Below, piece after piece: positions 1-7,901 of a stretch of 39,785 nt of DNA; position 1 is the first letter of the stretch, and each line of letters begins with the position of its first letter. Below the pieces are notes generated by a model, which was not told the origin of the DNA, searched no databases, and saw only the letters and a list, made by a program, of their open reading frames with translations. The stretch is from CAZPRQ01 sp964589415. GTDB taxonomy: Bacteria; Patescibacteriota; Doudnabacteria; UBA920. Location: assembly GCA_964589415.1 (NCBI GenBank), contig CAZPRQ010000003.1, positions 1 through 39,785 on the forward strand, in the 5' to 3' direction. A program made the translations under genes and the position numbers.

Positions 1-46
1 GCAGAAGAATGGGGACCCCGACTTGGCCAAACGCGTAAGTCCTATC
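1..46. repeat. End of a MITE-like inverted-repeat element, cut by the window edge
   Basis: The reverse complement of these bases matches 29931-29973 at 41 of 43 positions, beginning with AGGACTTACGCG and running through GGGGTCCCC. It is therefore one terminus of the same element family that is complete at 29929-30157; the rest lies outside the window. Confidence 0.75.
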
Positions 47-78
47 AAAAAGCCCACGAGCTAAATGCTTATGCTCGT
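47..78 (-). terminator. Possible terminator of the antiporter gene
   Basis: On the minus strand ACGAGC and GCTCGT form a 6-bp stem with an 11-nt loop, followed by GGGC and TTTTT. It lies just past the stop codon of the antiporter. The stem is short, so the call is tentative. Confidence 0.4.
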
Positions 79-114
79 ATTTCAAAAAATATACAAACTC
101 ATTCAATGTAGAAA

Positions 115-1827
115 TTAAGCGTTCATAACCTTTAAGTGGTCTGCCTTAAGCTTACGGAGCGACTTATAACCGCCGTCTTCCTGCAAAATTCTGGACAGGT
201 GCAACCCGCCAATAAAATGCGGCTGAATGGCATAGTCGATATTTTTTTTATACAACAGCAAGGCTTCGGCTTCACTTTGGGCCACAAAAATCATTTTGGG
301 TCTAGTACGCTTATTGCCACTCCGGTTATTTACCGCCTCTATAAGCATGGCATTGTCATGCATGTCGGGAACGGTTGAAACTATTAACTTGGCGTTAGAA
401 AGCCCCACTTCATCCTGTATATAACTGTCGGAAATGTCTCCACAAATGACGTTTAGACCTTGCTTCTCCAGTTTCGCCGCAATTTCGGGATCGAAGTCAA
501 CTATTACCAATGTTTGCTTCTTTTTATCCAAAGTGTCAATTAAATGCGACCCCAGCCTGTTAGCTCCGATCAAAATAATATGATTTTTAAAAACCAAATT
601 GTTAAAACCCTTTTCCACCGAATGCTTCCTAAAATTAAACAACTGAATAATTGGCGCGAGCCAGTTATATAACCTGTCTGAATACAACACCATATAGGAA
701 GAGCCGGCAATGGTAACAATCCCAACTAAAGTAACCAACCCCAGCATAGAGTCCGACAAATGCCCGAGCCGGTTACCAATGGCCGCGACTACAAAACTAA
801 ACTCAGAAATTTGCGCAACGGTAACAGACGCGAAAAAAGATGTTCTTGGCTTATAGCCCATTAGCCCCATTATGACCATTACAATAAGCGGGTTGCCAAT
901 TAGGACAAAGAGGGACAGCAGTATAGCGGGTAATATCATGGAAACAATACCTGCAAAAACCAGCTTTGTGCCAAAAACTATAAAAAAGATAATTATAAAA
1001 AAGTCCCTCAGCGATTTTATTCGTGCAGATATTTCATAATGTACGTGGCTATTGGCCAAGGCAAGGCCGGCCAAAAAACCACCCGCTTCAATACTAAAGC
1101 CTACAAAGGGTGAAGAAATAAAGGCGGCAAAGCCTAATGCCCAGGCCACGGAAAACACCAGCAACATTTCGTCCGACTTGCCAAATCTATTCACAAAACT
1201 CGGAAATACCCGCTTGCTAAGCCACAAAAGCAAAAGCAAAATTATTAACACTTTAGCTGCCAGGGTAACCAGGTACTGCCAACCGTCCAAAGAATAGAAA
1301 ACATCGCGGTGGGAACCCGAACCTCCTGCCATAAATAATAAAATACCCATAGCCACAAAATCTTGTACTAGCAAAATACCAATGCAGATTCTGCCGTATA
1401 GGCTTTGAAGGTCTTTTTTCTCAGCAAGAAGCTTTATAACAATTATAGTGGAGGAGAATGTTAGTGCAGTGGAAACGTAAAGCGAAACCAAACTCGAAAA
1501 ACCCAAGCCCAAGCAAATAAAGTAACCTATTGCAAAAGTAAATATTATTTGCCCAAGCCCAGTGTAAAGAGCCACTTTGCCCAAATCTTTTATTCGCTTA
1601 ACATCTAATTCAAGTCCGACCATAAACAAAAGCAGGGCAATGCCAATTTGCCCCAGCGCGTCCAAGGCGCTATGCTCAGTGCCGTGCATATAACCCAACG
1701 ACCCAACAACAAGTCCGGTAAGGATATACGCGATTATTGAAGGCTGCTTTAACAAACTAACCGCGGCGGCAATTATTCCCGCAAGCACCAAAATACCAGT
1801 TATATCGTAAAATAATTTAAATTCCAT
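115..1827 (-). CDS. Monovalent cation:proton antiporter-2 (CPA2) family protein, Kef/YbaL-like, with TrkA-N domain
   Basis: A 570-aa inner-membrane protein. Residues 1-390 are a run of about 12 hydrophobic segments typical of the Na+/H+ exchanger fold of CPA2 transporters, including the conserved start GILVLAGIIAAAVSLLKQP and a TALTFSSTIIVIKLL segment. From about residue 413 a cytosolic Rossmann domain follows (IILIGANRLGSHLIDTL, then VICGDISD), as in TrkA-N regulatory domains that bind NAD(H) or another nucleotide. Family members exchange K+ or Na+ for H+. There is no C-terminal TrkA-C domain, so it is shorter than full KefB/KefC. It starts with ATG; a TATAAT box (1874-1879 on this strand) lies about 45 bases upstream. 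Ion specificity cannot be told from sequence. Confidence 0.88.
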   Translation of the reverse strand: MEFKLFYDITGILVLAGIIAAAVSLLKQPSIIAYILTGLVVGSLGYMHGTEHSALDALGQIGIALLLFMVGLELDVKRIKDLGKVALYTGLGQIIFTFAIGYFICLGLGFSSLVSLYVSTALTFSSTIIVIKLLAEKKDLQSLYGRICIGILLVQDFVAMGILLFMAGGSGSHRDVFYSLDGWQYLVTLAAKVLIILLLLLWLSKRVFPSFVNRFGKSDEMLLVFSVAWALGFAAFISSPFVGFSIEAGGFLAGLALANSHVHYEISARIKSLRDFFIIIFFIVFGTKLVFAGIVSMILPAILLSLFVLIGNPLIVMVIMGLMGYKPRTSFFASVTVAQISEFSFVVAAIGNRLGHLSDSMLGLVTLVGIVTIAGSSYMVLYSDRLYNWLAPIIQLFNFRKHSVEKGFNNLVFKNHIILIGANRLGSHLIDTLDKKKQTLVIVDFDPEIAAKLEKQGLNVICGDISDSYIQDEVGLSNAKLIVSTVPDMHDNAMLIEAVNNRSGNKRTRPKMIFVAQSEAEALLLYKKNIDYAIQPHFIGGLHLSRILQEDGGYKSLRKLKADHLKVMNA

Positions 1828-1927
1828 TTTAACATGTCAATTTTGTTTCAATTTTCTGGCACTATTCAAATATATTATAACATACTGTTTGCTTTTTATT
1901 CCATTATAAATTTACTTGTGTTATTGT

Positions 1928-2056
1928 TCTATTACTAGGTATTGGGCAATGGCCCAAAAGGAGGAAAACAAACCCCCTAAACAGGGGAGAAGCCAGGAAA
2001 GACTCTTTTGAGTACGCACTATAGGCAGGCGCCATTACCTCCCGCCTGCTTTTTTA
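1928..2056 (+). ncRNA. Structured intergenic RNA candidate ending in an intrinsic terminator
   Basis: Between the divergent antiporter and adk genes lie a hairpin TTGGGC-AATG-GCCCAA, a CCCC-taaaca-GGGG hairpin, a GACTC-tttt-GAGT hairpin and a terminator. The terminator loop contains GCCATT and CCTCC, complementary to upstream AATGGC (1948-1953) and GGAGG (1961-1965), so alternative folds are possible. A short ORF ATG 1949 to TGA 2011 (20 codons, Lys/Gln/Glu/Pro/Arg rich) lies inside it. I saw no strong sigma-70 promoter in front of it. adk1 has its own promoter after the terminator, so this is probably an independent transcript or a remnant leader. No known riboswitch consensus was recognised. 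Confidence 0.4.
2024..2055 (+). terminator. Intrinsic terminator
   Basis: GCAGGCG pairs with CGCCTGC and is followed by TTTTTT. It ends the structured region at 1928 and insulates adk1 from it. Confidence 0.75.
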
Positions 2057-2057
2057 T

Positions 2058-2086
2058 TTGCATATTTCACCCAAATTTACTATACT
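2058..2086 (+). promoter_or_regulatory. Sigma-70 type promoter of the adk1-adk2-map group
   Basis: TTGCAT (2058-2063), a 17-base spacer, then TATACT (2081-2086). The predicted transcript starts about six bases before the adk1 ATG at 2099, so the leader would be almost absent, in keeping with the missing Shine-Dalgarno sequence. Confidence 0.65.
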
Positions 2087-2098
2087 TTTAACATCTTT

Positions 2099-2671
2099 AT
2101 GGATTTAAATACCATATTTTTTATTGGCCCTCAAGGTTCTGGAAAAGGCACGCAAGCAAAATTGCTCGCAAAGCGCCTGGACTTTTACTATTGGGAAATG
2201 GGCGGAATACTGCGAGATTTGAAAAACGAAACAAGCCCCTTAGCGGAGCAGGTCACAAAACTAATAAACGAAGGGGTTCTTTTGCCGGACGAAATCTTGC
2301 TCGAGGTGGTAAAATCCAAGCTTTCCGACATAAAACCCGAGCAAGGCATAATATTTGACGGAATACCCCGACGCATAGGACAAGCTGAATTTTTATTCAA
2401 TTTTTTAAAGGCTCAAGGCAGGTCTGAGTTTACGACCTTGTTTGTTAACCTGCCAAAAGAAGAAAGCATTAAGCGCATTATGCTTCGGGCAGAAAAAGAA
2501 AATCGCGCGGACGACACCCCGGAAAAAATTGAATTCCGCCTAAAACAATACGAAAAGGACACCTTGCCGGTTGTAGATTACTTAAAGGAGCACACGCGCT
2601 TTATGGAAATAAGCGGTCTTCCTAAAATAGAACAAGTAACCGAAGACATTAATGCCGCCCTGGAGTTATAG
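2099..2671 (+). CDS. adk: Adenylate kinase
   Basis: A 190-aa short-form adenylate kinase (ATP + AMP = 2 ADP) without the zinc/LID insertion of long forms. The P-loop is GPQGSGKGT (residues 10-18). The AMP-side motif usually DGFPRT is DGIPRR here, and the ADD-type motif RADDTPEKIEFRL lies near residue 136. It starts at ATG just downstream of a promoter with almost no leader. It is followed after 3 bases by a second, divergent kinase of the same family and then by map. The order adk-map is known from the end of ribosomal-protein operons, although the ribosomal genes are not here. It is likely the functional housekeeping copy. Confidence 0.9.
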   Translation: MDLNTIFFIGPQGSGKGTQAKLLAKRLDFYYWEMGGILRDLKNETSPLAEQVTKLINEGVLLPDEILLEVVKSKLSDIKPEQGIIFDGIPRRIGQAEFLFNFLKAQGRSEFTTLFVNLPKEESIKRIMLRAEKENRADDTPEKIEFRLKQYEKDTLPVVDYLKEHTRFMEISGLPKIEQVTEDINAALEL

Positions 2672-2674
2672 GTT

Positions 2675-3280
2675 ATGCAAAAAAACGTCCGACCCATAAA
2701 TATTATTTTGCTCGGCGACCCGGCGGCAGGGAAAGCCACCCAGGCAAACTTATTGCTTAAGCGTTTTCCGCTTTATGACCTGGATATGGGTAAGGAATTG
2801 AGGGTATTGAAAAGCAAGGACGCGAGAGTAAAAAAACTTCTGGAAGGCACTTATGACAAGGGCAATTTAACCCAAACTGATCTGGTCCGCTCCATTCATA
2901 AACAACAAATTTTTAAAACTCCAAAAAAACTCGGCATTTTGTTTGACGGCACGCCAAAAATGGTGGGCGAAGCCAGGTTAGTACAAAAATGGCTCAAACA
3001 AACAGGGCGCGACCGGGCACTGCTTATTTACCTTTCAATTCCCATGGCGGAAACGTTAAAGCGCATGGAGAAAAGAGTGGAATACTTTAAAGGAAAATTC
3101 AGCAAACGAGCGGACGATAACCAACAAGCATTAAAAAACCGAGTAAAATATTACCGAAAAAACATATCCGCCGTACTGCGATATTTTAAAAAAATATACC
3201 CAAGTAAAAATATTTCCGGACTTGGCAATGTTGGAGATGTTAATAAGCGGCTTCTGAAATTTATTAAAGCCGTGAATTAA
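2675..3280 (+). CDS. Divergent adenylate-kinase paralogue (nucleoside monophosphate kinase-like)
   Basis: A 201-aa protein of the adenylate kinase fold, apparently a tandem duplicate of the preceding gene. The P-loop is GDPAAGKAT (residues 14-22): the Gly and Lys positions of Walker A remain, but GSGKGT has become AAGKAT. The DGFPR region reads DGTPKM, losing the usual Arg, while the LID Arg-Ala-Asp-Asp (RADDNQQALKNRV) is kept. These changes suggest altered substrate specificity or weak catalysis rather than a dead gene, since the frame is intact and closely coupled (3-base gap). What it phosphorylates is unknown; a UMP/CMP kinase-like or regulatory role is possible. Confidence 0.75.
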   Translation: MQKNVRPINIILLGDPAAGKATQANLLLKRFPLYDLDMGKELRVLKSKDARVKKLLEGTYDKGNLTQTDLVRSIHKQQIFKTPKKLGILFDGTPKMVGEARLVQKWLKQTGRDRALLIYLSIPMAETLKRMEKRVEYFKGKFSKRADDNQQALKNRVKYYRKNISAVLRYFKKIYPSKNISGLGNVGDVNKRLLKFIKAVN

Positions 3281-3323
3281 AAAACGATCATAAGAATGCG
3301 ACTACGCCGCGAGTTTAAATGTT

Positions 3324-4085
3324 ATGAAGAAGAAATTAATTAAAAGCCAAGCAGAAATTGAGACAATCGCCGAAGGCGGCAAGCTCATTCACGATATTTT
3401 AAGAAAAACCGCCGGGCTTGTCAGGCCCGGTGTTTCAACCTGGGAATTAAACCAAATGGCGGAACAGGAAATTTACGCCATTGGAGCAAGACCCAGTTTT
3501 AAAAATTACGGACCTAAAAAAAACCCCTTTCCCGCGGGCCTTTGCACATCCGTAAATGACCAGGTTGTTCACGGCATGCCTTCTAAAACGGTAATCCTGA
3601 AGGAAGGGGATATTGTTTCGTTAGATATTGGCATGGAATATAAAAGCCTTTTCACAGACACAGCTATAACCGTACCCGTAGGCAAAGTTTCCGATGCGGC
3701 TAAAAAACTAATCGAAATTACAAAAAAAGCTTTGACTGTAGGGATTGATGCAATAAAGCCCGGCCTCAAAGTTGGCGCTATTAGCTCGGCTATACAACAG
3801 ACAGCTGAATCGTCCGGATTTTCGGTTGTAAGGGATTTGGTCGGGCACGGCGTTGGATACGAAGTGCACGAGGATCCGCCCATACCTTGCTATGGCAAAC
3901 CCACACAAGGCATTACACTGGAAGAGGGCATGGTGCTGGCAATTGAGCCCATGCTTTGCATTGGAGAACACTTTGTAATTTTTGACAGCGATGGCTGGAC
4001 AGTCCGCACAACGGACGGAGAACTTTCGGCTCATTTCGAGCACACCGTGGCTGTAACCAAAAACGGGTCGAAAATTCTCACTTAG
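3324..4085 (+). CDS. map: Type I methionine aminopeptidase
   Basis: A 253-aa cytosolic enzyme that removes the N-terminal methionine from new proteins. All five metal ligands are visible: Asp101 and Asp112 (SLDIGMEY...FTDTA), His175 (VGHGVGYEVHEDP), Glu208 (LAIEPM) and Glu239 (HFEHTVAVT); His83 in VVHGMP matches the substrate-side histidine. The length matches the basic type I form without the extra N-terminal zinc domain. It lies 43 bases after adk2 and is probably co-transcribed. Its 3' end overlaps the convergent aminotransferase gene by 8 bases. Confidence 0.95.
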   Translation: MKKKLIKSQAEIETIAEGGKLIHDILRKTAGLVRPGVSTWELNQMAEQEIYAIGARPSFKNYGPKKNPFPAGLCTSVNDQVVHGMPSKTVILKEGDIVSLDIGMEYKSLFTDTAITVPVGKVSDAAKKLIEITKKALTVGIDAIKPGLKVGAISSAIQQTAESSGFSVVRDLVGHGVGYEVHEDPPIPCYGKPTQGITLEEGMVLAIEPMLCIGEHFVIFDSDGWTVRTTDGELSAHFEHTVAVTKNGSKILT

Positions 4086-5163
4086 TCCAAACGTTATTTT
4101 CTTTAATTAAACCACTTAAAGTTTCAACCTGTTTTATGGTGTGTGCCGGAAAATTTCCAATGCGGATTTCCCGGTCTTTTTTTTCGCCATATCCGGCTCC
4201 AATACAAAAACCTTGCTCCTGTAATCGCCTTATTATGCCGGCCGAACCGTTCTTGGCTGCCGCTACAATTACAGTTGGGGACTGAAAGTCCGTATTTTGG
4301 ACCCCGATTGACAATTCGGAACAATTTTTAACTGCTTCGTATAAAATTTTTGCTTTTTTAAAAGTTTGTTCAACAAGCACTCCTATTCCCTTACGCAAAT
4401 AATCTTTGCACACTTCGTTTAATAAAAACATATTTACAACATTGGGGGTTTCCGGAACTTGATGTTTTGCCTCATAGGCCATAAGTTCTTTAAATGAATG
4501 GTGGGAACCCGTATATTGCCCGGTGCTTTCTATGTCCATGGAAATTTTAGCGGCTCTTGGGCTCGATAAAATTACCCCCAAACCGGCGGGCAAGCCCATG
4601 CCTTTCTGTACGGATAGAAAGATTAAATCTATTTGTGAAAAATCCACATTGCTGACAGGAGCGGAGGATACGACATCCATAGCAATTAAACTGTCAGGGT
4701 AACGCTGTCTAATGCCCGAAATAAGCTTTTGGGGCAAAACCACGCCTGTGCTGGTTTCATTATGAGTGAGACAAATAAGTTCAGGGCTAATGTCGGTTGG
4801 TAACTGATCTAGGGTAAAAGAACTGTCAGAAAGGACGTCTACCCTCACTGTATTCCTGCCTATTTGTCTGGCAATGTTATAAAACTTTTGGGAAAATGAA
4901 CCGCAAACCAAATGCAAAGTTTCCTTGAAGCTGCAGTTTTGTACAATACGCTCCATCCATTCCGTAGCGCAACCATTATAAAAAACATGATAGTTCTGGG
5001 AAACGCCCAAAAGATCTTTTAAATTTTTACCCAGCTCTTTGTGCAGCTCCATAAACTGGCCTCCACGATGCGAAATTGACCCTATGTCCGAATTTATGGC
5101 CTCCTGCATAAAAGCGCCGTACTTTGCATGTAATTGTGATGGTCCAACCGTAAAATAAATCAT
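4078..5163 (-). CDS. PLP-dependent class V aminotransferase, phosphoserine/serine-type
   Basis: A 361-aa fold-type I PLP enzyme. The start (IYFTVGPSQLHAKYGAFM) matches the GPS/GPA opening of phosphoserine and serine-glyoxylate type aminotransferases. MDVVSSAPV carries the cofactor-binding Asp163, and SVQKGMGLPAG carries the Schiff-base Lys187. The C-terminal domain ends in the typical GYGEKKDREIRIGNFP region. The reaction is likely transamination of 3-phosphohydroxypyruvate or a related 2-oxo acid with glutamate, but no serA or serB is nearby, so I do not assign serC. Convergent with map, with an 8-base overlap. Confidence 0.8.
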   Translation of the reverse strand: MIYFTVGPSQLHAKYGAFMQEAINSDIGSISHRGGQFMELHKELGKNLKDLLGVSQNYHVFYNGCATEWMERIVQNCSFKETLHLVCGSFSQKFYNIARQIGRNTVRVDVLSDSSFTLDQLPTDISPELICLTHNETSTGVVLPQKLISGIRQRYPDSLIAMDVVSSAPVSNVDFSQIDLIFLSVQKGMGLPAGLGVILSSPRAAKISMDIESTGQYTGSHHSFKELMAYEAKHQVPETPNVVNMFLLNEVCKDYLRKGIGVLVEQTFKKAKILYEAVKNCSELSIGVQNTDFQSPTVIVAAAKNGSAGIIRRLQEQGFCIGAGYGEKKDREIRIGNFPAHTIKQVETLSGLIKENNVWTK

Positions 5164-5193
5164 GGTTTATACTCCCTAGCTACTCGTCCCTAA

Positions 5194-5231
5194 CTCTCAA
5201 CTACGTTCGCAATTGCGAACTCAGTTGAGAG
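5194..5231. repeat. 38-bp near-perfect palindrome between aminotransferase and thrS
   Basis: CTCTCAACT and AGTTGAGAG flank TTCGCAATTGCGAA, giving 9 + 7 paired bases per side interrupted by ACG/CTC. There is no T-run on either strand, so it is not a typical terminator. It may stabilise the thrS 3' end or be a small palindromic repeat. Confidence 0.7.
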
Positions 5232-5238
5232 AAATGTT

Positions 5239-6978
5239 TTATAGCTTATTTGCTATTTCATTTGTTAGTTTTGACACTAAATCGTTAATGCTCATTTGCC
5301 CCAAATCTTGGCCTTCTCGAGTGCGCACAGCAACCATTTTGGCATCTACTTCTTTTTGGCCAATTATAATTTGGTAGGGGACTTTACTTTGGGAGGCTTC
5401 TCGAATTTTTTTGCCAATAGATTCATTACGCTCGTCTATTTCTAAACGTAAGTCGGGCAAAACAGCCTCCAACTGCTCCCGCACTTCTTTAGCATAACCA
5501 TTTTGGTTTTCCGAAATGGGCAAAATGGCAACTTGGACAGGGGAAAGCCACAAGGGGAAAGCCCCTGCATAATGTTCTATAAGTATGCCTATAAATCTTT
5601 CTAACGATCCGTAAATAACCCTATGAATTGCAATGGGAGTTTTACGGCTACCGTCCTCTGACACATATTCCAACCCGAACCTTCTTGGCTGCTGAAAATC
5701 GAGCTGCACTGTTCCCATTTGCCAGTCCCGTCCAAGCGCGTCTTTCATTAGAATATCCACCTTTGGTCCATAAAAAGCGCCATCTCCTTCCTCTATAAAA
5801 TAATCTTTCCCGCTTTCGGCTAAAATCTTTTTTAACGTAGTTTCGGCGCCATTCCAGGTTTCAATATCGCCCATAAAGTCTTTTGGCCTGGTGCCAAGCC
5901 GAAAACGGTATTGCATGCCAAAAATAGAATAAAACAACTCCACAATTTTAAATACTTCCATATATTCCGATTCCACCATTTCCTCGGCTACATAAATATG
6001 AGCGTCATCCTGGCGAAATTCTCGAACGCGGAATAACCCGTTTAAAGTTCCGGCCAGTTCATAGCGGTGCAAATGGTCGGTGTCGCCAAGCCTTAAGGGC
6101 AGCTCTTTATACGAACGCAGCTTGCTACCAAATACCACATGGGCATTTGGGCAATTCATGGCCTTAACTCCATATTCTTCATTTTCTCCCATGTTTGCTA
6201 CAAACATATTTTCCCAATAATGTTCGTAGTGGCCGGAAGTTACGTACAACTCTTTTTTATTTAGCAGAGGGGAAACAATTTCCTGATAACCGCGTTTTTT
6301 ATGCTCTTTGCGCCAAAAATTCACCAATTCATTGTACAAAATAACTCCCTTTGGCAGCCAGTAAGGCATGCCTGGAGAAGTGGGGTGGAACATAAACAGT
6401 TCAAGCTTTTGTCCCAAAACTTTATGATCCCGTTTTTCAGCCTCTTCCAGCATTTTTAAATGGGCTTTTAAATTCTCGCTGCTTTCAAATGCCAAACCGT
6501 ACACGCGGGTCAGCATGGGATTTTTACTGTCGCCACGCCAATATGCGCCGGCAAGCTTGTGGAGCTTAAAGCACTCCGGATCTATCTCCTTCATGCTCTC
6601 CACATGACCTCCGCGGCACAAGTCTACAAATTTTCCGGATTTATAAAAAGAAATAGGTTCGCCCTTCTTAACCAATTCTTCAATAATTTCAAGTTTAAAC
6701 GGGTTTCCTTCCCAAGTTTTTCTGGCCTCGTCCGGCGTGACTTCAATTTTTTCGAACTTATCCCAAGTATGTAGCAATTTTTTCATTTGCTTCTCAATTT
6801 TAGGCAAATCGCTTTCGGTAATGGGATTTTCGCTACTTTCGAAGTCATAATAAAAACCGTCTTCCACCGGAGGACCAATGGTAATTTTTGCTTTGGGATA
6901 AAACTCTAAAAGCGCTGCCGCAAACAAATGCGCGAGCGAATGCCTAATGGCGTGGAGATGTTCGTTATTGTGTTCCAT
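5239..6978 (-). CDS. thrS: Threonine--tRNA ligase lacking the TGS domain
   Basis: A 579-aa cytosolic class II synthetase charging tRNA-Thr. The protein begins at the editing domain (HAIRHSLAHLFAAALL, with the HxxxH metal-site motif), so the N-terminal TGS domain of the E. coli form (642 aa) is absent. The catalytic core shows motif 2 (RVREFRQDDAHIY) and the zinc ligands Cys in MNCPNAH, His in DDAHIY and His in AIHRVIYGS; an anticodon-binding domain ends the protein. I chose ATG 6978 (MEHNNEH...). An in-frame ATG 24 bases upstream (7002) lies inside a dispersed GTCATTGCGAGG repeat and is probably not used. Two of its substrate tRNAs (GGU and UGU anticodons) are also in this window. Confidence 0.93.
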   Translation of the reverse strand: MEHNNEHLHAIRHSLAHLFAAALLEFYPKAKITIGPPVEDGFYYDFESSENPITESDLPKIEKQMKKLLHTWDKFEKIEVTPDEARKTWEGNPFKLEIIEELVKKGEPISFYKSGKFVDLCRGGHVESMKEIDPECFKLHKLAGAYWRGDSKNPMLTRVYGLAFESSENLKAHLKMLEEAEKRDHKVLGQKLELFMFHPTSPGMPYWLPKGVILYNELVNFWRKEHKKRGYQEIVSPLLNKKELYVTSGHYEHYWENMFVANMGENEEYGVKAMNCPNAHVVFGSKLRSYKELPLRLGDTDHLHRYELAGTLNGLFRVREFRQDDAHIYVAEEMVESEYMEVFKIVELFYSIFGMQYRFRLGTRPKDFMGDIETWNGAETTLKKILAESGKDYFIEEGDGAFYGPKVDILMKDALGRDWQMGTVQLDFQQPRRFGLEYVSEDGSRKTPIAIHRVIYGSLERFIGILIEHYAGAFPLWLSPVQVAILPISENQNGYAKEVREQLEAVLPDLRLEIDERNESIGKKIREASQSKVPYQIIIGQKEVDAKMVAVRTREGQDLGQMSINDLVSKLTNEIANKL

Positions 6979-6997
6979 AATTGTTATATTCTGTTGT

Positions 6998-7035
6998 GTC
7001 ATTGCGAGGTCAGGGCTTTAACTGACCGAAGCAAT
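6998..7035. repeat. Short copy of the GTCATTGCGAGG / CGAAGCAATC dispersed repeat
   Basis: GTCATTGCGAGG is followed 15 bases later by CGAAGCAATC; the GTCATTGCGAG and CGAAGCA motifs are shared with 7382-7470. The repeat sits exactly over the upstream alternative start of thrS. Confidence 0.65.
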
Positions 7036-7043
7036 CTTTAATG

Positions 7044-7319
7044 CTACAAAATAATTTGGCTATATAAATCCTTCCATTCAGGATTTAATTTGTTAATCAA
7101 TATTATCTTCTTATTTCTAGAACCACCCTTAATTTGCTTTTCTCTTAAAATTGCGCTTTCAATACTATCGAAGACTTCGTAATACACCAATTTCGTCACA
7201 TTATATTTACTAGTAAAACCTTTAACTAAGTGATTTTTATGTTCAAAAACTCTTCGGATTAAATTATTTGTTACCCCTGTGTAAAGAACAGAATTGGTAA
7301 TGCTGGTCATTATATACAA
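7044..7319 (-). CDS. GIY-YIG endonuclease-superfamily protein
   Basis: A 91-aa single-domain protein of the UPF0213/YhbQ-like GIY-YIG group. The first motif reads YIMTSITNSVLYTGVTNNLIRR (Tyr...Tyr-Thr-Gly), followed by VFEHKNH, KLVYYEVF, the glutamate in ILREKQIKG and the Asn in INKLNPEW. These match the family's catalytic Tyr, Arg, Glu and Asn positions. The most likely start is TTG 7319, giving the usual few residues before the motif; the first ATG (7310) would cut the strand. Such genes are common in CPR genomes, often near repeats, and their function is unknown; nuclease activity is inferred from the fold only. Confidence 0.85.
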   Translation of the reverse strand: MYIMTSITNSVLYTGVTNNLIRRVFEHKNHLVKGFTSKYNVTKLVYYEVFDSIESAILREKQIKGGSRNKKIILINKLNPEWKDLYSQIIL

Positions 7320-7381
7320 AATAACTTTTGGTTAGCACGTGTTTACAATTACTAAAAATTATTTAATATAACACAGTTGTG

Positions 7382-7470
7382 GTGCGTCATTGCGAGGAGC
7401 ACACTCTACGAAGCACTCTCTAGGTAAGGTAGTAAAATAGATTGCTTCGGATGCACTCGCAATGACACAC
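7382..7470. repeat. Dispersed inverted repeat GTCATTGCGAG...CTCGCAATGAC
   Basis: GTCATTGCGAG (7386-7396) is matched by CTCGCAATGAC (7456-7466), and nested inside are CGAAGCA (7409-7415) and TGCTTCG (7443-7449). The whole can fold into one long hairpin. Repeats with this motif are seen in many bacterial genomes (from memory, not searched). A partial copy is at 6998-7035. Confidence 0.8.
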
Positions 7471-7491
7471 GAAAATAGTTATCCTTTTCAT

Positions 7492-7528
7492 AATTTTTAG
7501 TAATTTAGTCTATTTAGTATTTAGTAGA
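7492..7528. repeat. Degenerate ATTTAGT heptamer repeats
   Basis: TTTTAGT, ATTTAGT, ATTTAGT and ATTTAGT follow one another with one or two bases between them, just beyond the terminator of the minus-strand ncRNA candidate. No gene is seen in this stretch. Confidence 0.5.
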
Positions 7529-7532
7529 GGAC

Positions 7533-7587
7533 AAAAAAACCCCAGGATAGGACCACCGAATTAAAATTCGATGACCCAATCCTGGGG
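7533..7587 (-). terminator. Strong intrinsic terminator of the minus-strand ncRNA candidate
   Basis: CCCCAGGAT/ATCCTGGGG stem, extended by about 13 more pairs to a small TT loop region around GAATT/AATTC, followed on the minus strand by TTTTTTT. It is unusually long for a plain terminator and may be a functional domain of the RNA. Confidence 0.8.
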
Positions 7588-7764
7588 TCCGTGCCCTTAA
7601 CTTTAAGGGTAGGACGTTTCCGTCCCAGCTTGCCCTCAAAGCATACGACCAGCAATGAGAGCCTTTTCATCTAAAATAGTCTCTAGAACCAATTTTAGAT
7701 TCATTTATTTACTTCGTTCAGACTCCCTAGCTTGGTAGGCCAAGTACAAACGCCTGAAAGAACT
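7533..7764 (-). ncRNA. Candidate non-coding RNA of about 230 nt, unidentified class
   Basis: The transcript is bounded by a good promoter (TTGCTT, 17 bases, TATAGT with TG upstream; 7771-7799) and a long terminator hairpin (7533-7587) with a 9-bp CCCCAGGAT/ATCCTGGGG base, 13 further paired positions including G-U, and T7. Inside are a CTTGG-ccta-CCAAG hairpin closed by TTCAG/CTGAA, a GGACG-gaa-CGTCC hairpin, and CCCTTAA/TTAAGGG. No ORF of useful length is present on this strand. Hallmarks of RNase P RNA (GAGGAAAGTCC), SRP RNA and tmRNA were looked for and not seen. It could be 6S-like in size but I cannot assign it. Confidence 0.6.
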
Positions 7765-7770
7765 AAAATA

Positions 7771-7799
7771 ACTATACCAAAAGTAAAATGCTTAAGCAA
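7771..7799 (-). promoter_or_regulatory. Promoter of the minus-strand ncRNA candidate
   Basis: On the minus strand TTGCTT, a 17-base spacer ending in TGG (extended -10), then TATAGT. Predicted start is near 7764. Confidence 0.65.
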
Positions 7800-7866
7800 G
7801 GCCACTTTTCCACATAATTTTTAGCCTTTATTTAAGCTATAAATACTAAATTTATGCTATTAGCTA

Positions 7867-7895
7867 TTGACTTTTTACTAAATTTGAAGTATAAT
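7867..7895 (+). promoter_or_regulatory. Strong sigma-70 promoter of the plus-strand ncRNA candidate
   Basis: TTGACT, a 17-base spacer, then TATAAT: the closest match to consensus in the window. It points away from the minus-strand ncRNA promoter about 70 bases to its left. Confidence 0.8.
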
Positions 7896-7901
7896 ATGAT
7901 T

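Noticed and set aside
3296..3343. 15-codon ORF overlapping the map start (MRLRREFKCYEEEIN)
   Set aside because: Very short, no ribosome site and no paired structure; probably chance.
5194..5231. Terminator of thrS
   Set aside because: Perfect arms but no T-run on either strand.
7382..7470. CRISPR-like repeat
   Set aside because: Only one full copy, an inverted hairpin and no regular spacers; it is a dispersed inverted repeat. No CRISPR array was seen in the window.
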